DNA of 6,228 nucleotides from Candidatus Binatota bacterium (GTDB lineage: Bacteria > Desulfobacterota > Binatia > Bin18): assembly GCA_011523315.1 (NCBI GenBank), contig WTHE01000717.1, forward strand, positions 1-6,228, in the 5' to 3' direction. Shown piece by piece: positions 1 to 3,687 of the stretch. A program made the translations under genes and the position numbers. The notes under the pieces are model-generated. The model saw only the letters and a list, made by a program, of their open reading frames with translations. It did no database searches and was not told the origin of the DNA. How positions within the stretch are numbered: the first letter of the stretch is position 1; every line of letters begins with the position of its first letter.

Positions 1-965
1 ATCGACAGGTCGGGTTCTTTCAACACCGCCCACGATGTCGCCATAGCCCCAAGCGCTCCGCCTGCTGCCGCCAAACAGGTTGTCATCAGCGTCAGCGAGA
101 CCAGATTCGGGTCGGCGTTGAGCACCGAGCCGCCGTTGAACCCGAACCAGCCCAGCCACAGCAGAAAGACGCCGATGGTGGCCAGCGGCATATTGCTGGG
201 CAGAATCGGCCGCACCCGACCGTCGGGGGTATACTTGCCCATGCGCGGACCGAGCAGGATGGCGCCGGCCAGCGCCCCCCAGCCACCGACCGAGTGGACG
301 ATCGTCGAGCCGGCGAAGTCGTAAAACGGGGTGTCCAGCATGTCCAGCCAGCCGCCGCCCCATTTCCAGCTGCCGGTAATCGGGTAGGAGATGGCCACAT
401 AGACTGCGGCAAAGACCATGAACGACGACAGTTTGATGCGTTCGGCCACGGCGCCCGAAACAATGGTGGCGGCGGTGGCGGCGAACATGGCCTGGAACAG
501 GAAGTCAGTCCAGTAGGTGTAGCCGGCGTTATACATGTCGGTCTGGCCGGCAACCACATCGCTGACCTCGACTCCAAAGCCGGCAAAGGCCAGGAAGCCC
601 GAGGAGCCGTCGGCGAAGCCCGGATACATGAGGTTGAAGCCGCACAAGGCATAGGTCAGCAGGCCGATGCTGATGATAAAGGTGTTCTTGAACAGAATAT
701 TGACGGTATTTTTGGCCTGGGTGAGGCCCGATTCCAGGCTGGCAAAGCCCAGGTGCATGATGAACACCAGGGCTGCGGCAATCATCATCCACAGATTGTG
801 CACCGTAAACACGGCATAGCCGGGTGAGGCGGCGAAGGCGTCGTAGTCGGCATATTGGGCGGTGTCCTGGGCGTGGGCAAGAGACGCGACGAGGGACGTT
901 TCAAGCATGCCGACGGTGCCGGCACCGAGAACGCTGAGGAGAGCAATTCGTAACCAGCCTTTCAT
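1..965 (-). CDS. amt: Amt-family ammonium channel, C-terminus cut by the window edge
   Basis: Inner-membrane channel of the Amt/Mep/Rh family, which conducts ammonium/ammonia into the cell. The 321 codons present start at ATG 965-963, with AGGAGG 8 nt upstream, and run off the left edge without a stop; family members are usually about 400-450 aa. Residues 1-33 look like a cleavable signal peptide (cleavage near AHA/QD), as in other Amt proteins. Residues 216-241 match the Amt family signature: it opens with DFAGS and contains H224, equivalent to the first pore histidine (E. coli H168), with D216 eight residues before it (E. coli D160). LGWFGFNGGS follows at 271-280. The second pore histidine and the cytoplasmic tail lie outside the window. 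The gene follows glnK after 127 nt, the standard glnK-amtB order, so the PII trimer is expected to block this channel when nitrogen is plentiful. I see no -24/-12 promoter of its own, so it probably depends on transcription from upstream. Confidence 0.96.
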   Translation of the reverse strand, partial: MKGWLRIALLSVLGAGTVGMLETSLVASLAHAQDTAQYADYDAFAASPGYAVFTVHNLWMMIAAALVFIMHLGFASLESGLTQAKNTVNILFKNTFIISIGLLTYALCGFNLMYPGFADGSSGFLAFAGFGVEVSDVVAGQTDMYNAGYTYWTDFLFQAMFAATAATIVSGAVAERIKLSSFMVFAAVYVAISYPITGSWKWGGGWLDMLDTPFYDFAGSTIVHSVGGWGALAGAILLGPRMGKYTPDGRVRPILPSNMPLATIGVFLLWLGWFGFNGGSVLNADPNLVSLTLMTTCLAAAGGALGAMATSWAVLKEPDLS

Positions 966-973
966 TGTCTGAA

Positions 974-979
974 CCTCCT
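974..979 (-). promoter_or_regulatory. Ribosome binding site of amt
   Basis: AGGAGG on the minus strand lies 8 nt before ATG 965-963. This fixes the amt start and places the signal peptide at the N-terminus. Confidence 0.85.
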
Positions 980-1042
980 GGTTATAATCGCCCGGTGTGT
1001 ATCCTGTCCGGGCAGTCCTTGTGGGCTGTGTGTGACGGATAA

Positions 1043-1091
1043 CGGGCGGGGCATATGGCAGTACGCCCCGCCCGGTGGTGCGCAGCGCACC
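1043..1091 (-). other. Tandem GC-rich hairpins between glnK and amt
   Basis: Two inverted repeats sit just after the glnK stop. The larger has perfect 10-bp arms, CGGGCGGGGC at 1043-1052 and GCCCCGCCCG at 1065-1074, around a 12-nt loop. The smaller has 6-bp arms (1077-1082 and 1086-1091) around 3 nt, and begins 1 nt after the glnK stop codon in transcript order. Neither is followed by a T-run on the minus strand, so they are not typical intrinsic terminators. A partial terminator, a pause site or a 3' end that protects glnK mRNA are the likely roles. Any of these would let glnK and amt be made in unequal amounts from one transcript. The rest of the 966-1092 gap holds only the amt ribosome binding site and a weak 6-bp stem at 990-1013. 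Confidence 0.6.
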
Positions 1092-1092
1092 G

Positions 1093-1431
1093 CTACAACG
1101 CACTCTCTCCACGCTCTCCGGTCCGAATGCGGACGGCCTCTTCCATGGGCAGGATGAAGATTTTGCCGTCGCCGATCCGGCCGGTGCGAGCCGCGTCAAG
1201 AATGGTGTCAGCAACCAGCCCGGCTTTGTCGTCATCGACCAGAATCTCCAGCTTGACCTTGGGCAGGAAGTCCACGACGTACTCGGCGCCGCGGTACAGC
1301 TCGGTATGGCCGCGCTGACGGCCAAACCCCTTGACCTCGGAGATGGTCATGCCCTGAATCCCCTGTTTGGCCAGGGCTTCTTTGACTTCGTCAAGCTTGA
1401 AGGGTTTGATGATCGCTTCGATCTTTTTCAT
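1093..1431 (-). CDS. glnK: PII nitrogen-regulatory protein, GlnB/GlnK type
   Basis: Complete 112-aa PII protein, the normal family length. PII trimers sense ATP/ADP and 2-oxoglutarate and pass nitrogen status to Amt channels, GlnE and NtrB. Visible features are the opening MKKIEAIIKPFKLDEVK, the T-loop (about 37-55) with uridylylation tyrosine Y51 in RGAEY and also Y46, Q39 and K58 that contribute to 2-oxoglutarate/nucleotide binding in the family, the B-loop TGRIGDGK (83-90), and C-loop arginines R101 and R103. All key residues are present. Y51 implies control by a GlnD uridylyltransferase, which is not in the window. AAGGAG lies 6 nt before the ATG. The gene sits 50 nt after the porin stop and ahead of amt. 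I use glnK because of the amt linkage; sequence alone separates GlnB from GlnK poorly. The next gene group encodes GlnE, another PII partner. Confidence 0.96.
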   Translation of the reverse strand: MKKIEAIIKPFKLDEVKEALAKQGIQGMTISEVKGFGRQRGHTELYRGAEYVVDFLPKVKLEILVDDDKAGLVADTILDAARTGRIGDGKIFILPMEEAVRIRTGERGESAL

Positions 1432-1481
1432 GCCGGTCTCCTTCGTGGTGGGGCAGGCTGCCCGCCCGCCCGTATACTGGC

Positions 1482-2759
1482 TTACAAGAGGTAGGCGAAT
1501 TCCAGGATCATCGAGTTCTGACTCTTCTTGTACCGGTGGTCTTTGCCGAACACGCGGCGGTTGGCGTCGTCATGGCGGTATTCGAGCCGTGCCTGCAGGT
1601 TGTCGCTCATCGCCCACTTGAGCGTCGTGGTGATTTCCCACAGGTTGACGTTGCCGTCCCCGTCGTACGCGCCGGTCCGGTAGTTGGCGTCGTCCGAGAA
1701 CCACTCGCCCCGCAGCGCCACCGACCACTTTTCCCAGCCCGGATTCAGCAGGCCGCCGCCCAGGCTGACGATGCCCGACAGGCCGGTCCACTCCGCGTTT
1801 TTTGCGCCCAGGACATCGCTGGCCGTGCCGTGGTCGAAGTTGATCAGAAAATCGACATGGTCCATCGGCGTATAGGTCAGCACCGTGTCGAAGACACCCG
1901 TTTTCGACGCGCCGCTGTCGTCGTCCTCCGCGCCGTAGACCCCGTTGAAGGTCCAGGCCAGATCTCCGATTTCCAGACCCAGGCTGCCCAGAAAGGTCTT
2001 GCCGTTGTTGTTATCGGCCACGTTGTCCCAGCCGTTCACCACCCCGGCGCTCAGGCTGAGCATGTCGGTCAGGGCGTAGGAGAACAGCGCCCCGGTATGG
2101 GTGAAGGGAATGGCGTAGCCGAACATGAACGAGCGGGAGATGTTCGGGTTGTAGGGCGATTCAATCACCTCACCGCCCAGCAGGGTGGCAAATTTTCCGA
2201 ACTGCATATCCAGGCCGTTGCCGATGCCCCAGGTATAGGTCACATACGCCTGCTGGATCTCGAAGTTGTGGGCCAGGTCCCCGCCCCAGTCGGACTGAAT
2301 GAGCCCGGCGGTTTTGCCGTAGTCCAGAACGGTATGGAAGCCAATGCCGCTGTCGGTCTGCTTCGAGACCTCGAGCTGCAACAGGTCCATGGTGAAGTCG
2401 TTATGGTTGACGTCAAAGATGCGCAGATCGTTGCCGCCCGAATCCGGCGTGTTGAAGTTGTAGTTGTAGGACGCGTAGGCCATCCCGCCGAACTCTATGC
2501 CCTTGAGCAGGCCGAGGCCGTCTTCGAGGGCGGTCACGCGCTGGTTGAGCAGGGCCGAGGCGTCGGGCGCTTCGGCGTCTGCGGCTTGGGCCGCCGGGGC
2601 TTCCGGCTGCTTGAGCCGCGCGACCTCCTGTTCGAGTTCTTTGATGCGTTCATTGAGGGCGCGCAGGCTCTCCTCGACCGCATCTCCATTTGCCCAGGCC
2701 GGCAGACTCCACACGACTGCCAGGCCTAAACAGCTGGCCGCCACAAATTTTCTCATCAT
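1482..2759 (-). CDS. Outer-membrane beta-barrel porin, OmpL-like (BBP2) type
   Basis: A 425-aa protein, likely an outer-membrane porin. Residues 1-23 form a signal peptide (basic MMRKF, hydrophobic core, cleavage after AWA). Residues 27-51 are a short heptad-rich coiled coil, then an Ala/Pro-rich linker (52-67) and a second heptad stretch (68-86). From residue 88 onward there are alternating aromatic/hydrophobic strands with Asp/Asn/Gly-rich turns, as in a barrel. The block around 188-223 (GKFATLLGGEVIE, then SPYNPNISRS and a PFTHTG end) resembles the putative beta-barrel porin-2 family. The C-terminus is EFAYLL; many barrels end in Phe, so the final Leu is slightly unusual. The start was chosen from AAGGAGGT just upstream; the second ATG (2756-2754) is an equally good alternative. 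It is the first gene of the porin-glnK-amt operon behind a sigma-54 promoter, which suggests nitrogen-controlled outer-membrane uptake. The substrate is unknown; ammonium or small nitrogen compounds are an inference from context. Confidence 0.85.
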   Translation of the reverse strand: MMRKFVAASCLGLAVVWSLPAWANGDAVEESLRALNERIKELEQEVARLKQPEAPAAQAADAEAPDASALLNQRVTALEDGLGLLKGIEFGGMAYASYNYNFNTPDSGGNDLRIFDVNHNDFTMDLLQLEVSKQTDSGIGFHTVLDYGKTAGLIQSDWGGDLAHNFEIQQAYVTYTWGIGNGLDMQFGKFATLLGGEVIESPYNPNISRSFMFGYAIPFTHTGALFSYALTDMLSLSAGVVNGWDNVADNNNGKTFLGSLGLEIGDLAWTFNGVYGAEDDDSGASKTGVFDTVLTYTPMDHVDFLINFDHGTASDVLGAKNAEWTGLSGIVSLGGGLLNPGWEKWSVALRGEWFSDDANYRTGAYDGDGNVNLWEITTTLKWAMSDNLQARLEYRHDDANRRVFGKDHRYKKSQNSMILEFAYLL

Positions 2760-2763
2760 TTCT

Positions 2764-2771
2764 ACCTCCTT
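2764..2771 (-). promoter_or_regulatory. Ribosome binding site deciding the porin start
   Basis: AAGGAGGT on the minus strand is followed by tandem ATG codons; the AGGAGG core ends 5 nt from the first and 8 nt from the second. It overrides an open reading frame that extends upstream to a TTG at 2906 and would run through the promoter. Confidence 0.85.
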
Positions 2772-2791
2772 GGTCTGGTGTGACTTCAGAC

Positions 2792-2806
2792 GCACCTGCC
2801 CTGTGC
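2792..2806 (-). promoter_or_regulatory. NtrC-like dyad GCAC-N7-GTGC in the porin leader
   Basis: The half-sites GCAC (2792-2795) and GTGC (2803-2806) are separated by 7 nt, the core arrangement of the enterobacterial NtrC site. The flanking bases (C instead of T/A) do not match the fuller consensus. It lies about 10-25 nt downstream of the predicted sigma-54 start site, which is unusual for an enhancer, although such sites can act at variable positions. An 8-base core can occur by chance, so this is tentative. Confidence 0.35.
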
Positions 2807-2825
2807 CCGAAGTCTGCTCTGTATG

Positions 2826-2841
2826 AGCAAAGACCGTACCA
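2826..2841 (-). promoter_or_regulatory. Sigma-54 (-24/-12) promoter of the porin-glnK-amt operon
   Basis: On the minus strand the sequence is TGGTACGGTCTTTGCT. It differs from the sigma-54 consensus TGGCACGNNNNTTGCW at one position only (C to T at the fourth base). The invariant GG (2840-2839) and GC (2828-2827) have the required 10-nt spacing. The predicted start of transcription is near 2815, giving a leader of about 56 nt before the porin ATG. A sigma-54 promoter ahead of glnK-amt is the arrangement known for NtrC-controlled nitrogen-starvation operons, so the functional reading agrees with the genes downstream. Confidence 0.75.
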
Positions 2842-2855
2842 GTCGCCGCCGTGGT

Positions 2856-2891
2856 AAAAAGCGTGAAAATTGCGGGGAAAAGCCGGTTTTT
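2856..2891 (-). promoter_or_regulatory. Helically phased A-tracts upstream of the sigma-54 promoter
   Basis: A/T-tracts lie at 2856-2860, 2866-2869, 2878-2881 and 2887-2891. Their centres are 9.5, 12 and 9.5 bp apart, close to one helical turn each, in otherwise GC-rich DNA. Such phasing is expected to curve DNA. The tract sits immediately upstream of the -24 element, where sigma-54 promoters often carry an IHF-dependent bend; I saw no clear IHF site. Role inferred. Confidence 0.4.
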
Positions 2892-2931
2892 GGGCAGTCG
2901 GGGCAAAAAGCTGCTCAGCAGACAGGCAGCC

Positions 2932-2946
2932 GTGCCAACTTGTGCC
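2932..2946 (-). repeat. Direct repeat GTGCC-N5-GTGCC (GGCAC-N5-GGCAC on minus strand)
   Basis: Two exact 5-bp copies begin 10 bp apart, so they face the same side of the helix. They lie about 115-130 bp upstream of the predicted sigma-54 start, a normal distance for activator sites, and about 25 bp upstream of the rightward -35 box. Possible regulator-binding half-sites; the regulator is unknown. Confidence 0.3.
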
Positions 2947-2970
2947 TAAGTTCTAGCCACGGGTGATTGC

Positions 2971-2999
2971 TTGACAAGACACAGGCGATTTCCTATGCA
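2971..2999 (+). promoter_or_regulatory. Probable sigma-70-type promoter for the SHOCT/ferritin-like gene
   Basis: A perfect -35 box TTGACA (2971-2976) is followed after 17 bp by TATGCA (2994-2999), which matches the -10 consensus at 3 of 6 positions. Transcription would start near 3006, about 35 nt before the ATG at 3041. The exact -35 and good spacing support it; the weak -10 limits confidence. It probably also serves glnE, for which no separate promoter is visible. Confidence 0.45.
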
Positions 3000-3040
3000 C
3001 GTGGATACGTTTGCAGGAATCACACGAAAGGAGCCACACT

Positions 3041-3637
3041 ATGGCAACAACAGATTTTGAGGCACGACAACTGCTCAAGGCCTACCGCAAGGGCTTGATC
3101 TCGGACGAACTGTTCGAAGAACAGATGCAGGAGCTGCGGAGCGGCACGACCAGCCAGGGCTACAGCTACAGCGGCAAATCCTATGAGACCGAGAAAGAAC
3201 TGGTCCTGGCCGTCCTGGACGAGTTTCGGTGCGGCGAGGATTTTGCCGCCGAATACCTGAACCGCTGGGTTGAGGTCAGCGATCAGGAGTGCGTCAAGGG
3301 CGGCCTGCGGGTGGTGCAGCAGCGCGAGGCTTACCACGCTCAGATTCTCGAAGAGCGGCTGCGCGAGCTGGGCGGCTCCCCGCAGTGCACCGTCCCGGCC
3401 GAACGGCGCGAGAAAGATATGTCGTTCTTTGCCTCGACCGACAACAACGACATCGAGAAGCTCCAGTCCATCGCCGCTCAGCTCAAGGATCCGGTCGAGA
3501 TCCTCAAACCGCTGACCGATGCCATTGACCAGATCCAGGACGATCAGCACAGCAAAGAGCTGCTCGGCTCGCTGGTCGACGATGAGATGTCCAGCGTCAA
3601 ATGGCTGATGGGGGCGTGTGAAACGCTGAGCAAATAG
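3041..3637 (+). CDS. SHOCT-like plus ferritin-like helical protein, function unknown
   Basis: A 198-aa, highly charged cytoplasmic protein without signal peptide or membrane segment. Residues 7-33 (ARQLLKAYRKGLISDELFEE and following) resemble a SHOCT domain, a short helical module usually found at C-termini. After a Gly/Ser/Tyr linker (35-48) come four predicted helices (about 50-79, 82-112, 137-168, 169-196), the layout of a ferritin-like bundle. Helix 2 carries an ExxH pair (E96, H99), typical of di-iron sites, with E66 and E71 on helix 1. The matching helix-4 ExxH is not evident (E182 is followed by S185), so metal binding is uncertain. The start at ATG 3041 has AAAGGAG 7 nt upstream; an upstream in-frame TTG at 3011 lacks a ribosome site. 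The gene is divergent from the porin operon and 50 nt before glnE. I do not recognise a named family; the fold assignment is inference. Confidence 0.85.
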   Translation: MATTDFEARQLLKAYRKGLISDELFEEQMQELRSGTTSQGYSYSGKSYETEKELVLAVLDEFRCGEDFAAEYLNRWVEVSDQECVKGGLRVVQQREAYHAQILEERLRELGGSPQCTVPAERREKDMSFFASTDNNDIEKLQSIAAQLKDPVEILKPLTDAIDQIQDDQHSKELLGSLVDDEMSSVKWLMGACETLSK

Positions 3638-3643
3638 GGGTCG

Positions 3644-3672
3644 CGTGTCGCGGGCTTTCGGCTCGCGACACG
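3644..3672 (+). other. Strong hairpin between the ferritin-like gene and glnE
   Basis: Perfect 9-bp arms CGTGTCGCG (3644-3652) and CGCGACACG (3664-3672) can extend inward by a G-U, a G-C and a C-G pair to leave a 5-nt TTTCG loop. It starts 6 nt after the stop of the upstream gene and ends 15 nt before the glnE ATG. No T-run follows, so it is a poor intrinsic terminator. It could be a processing or mRNA-stability element, or could tune glnE translation. Confidence 0.6.
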
Positions 3673-3687
3673 GCCCGTCCTGCCACC

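Noticed and set aside
983..988. Exact TATAAT on the plus strand upstream of amt
   Set aside because: It points away from amt, has no suitable -35 box, and leads into no plus-strand gene.
990..1013. 6-bp inverted repeat GCCCGG/CCGGGC upstream of the amt ribosome site
   Set aside because: Short arms with a 12-nt loop are common by chance in this GC-rich context.
1536..2729. Long plus-strand open frame opposite the porin
   Set aside because: It is an antisense shadow in GC-rich DNA with no recognisable domain, while the minus strand encodes a signal peptide and barrel.
2760..2906. N-terminal extension of the porin to TTG 2906, which would add a second signal-peptide-like segment
   Set aside because: There is no ribosome site before 2906, and the extension would run through the sigma-54 promoter, while AAGGAGGT directly precedes the ATG pair at 2759/2756.
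2911..2921. Palindrome CTGCTCAGCAG in the divergent intergenic region
   Set aside because: A short, single occurrence that matches no operator I can name; chance is likely.
3011..3040. Extension of the ferritin-like protein to TTG 3011
   Set aside because: No ribosome site precedes it, while AAAGGAG lies 7 nt before ATG 3041 and falls inside the would-be extension.
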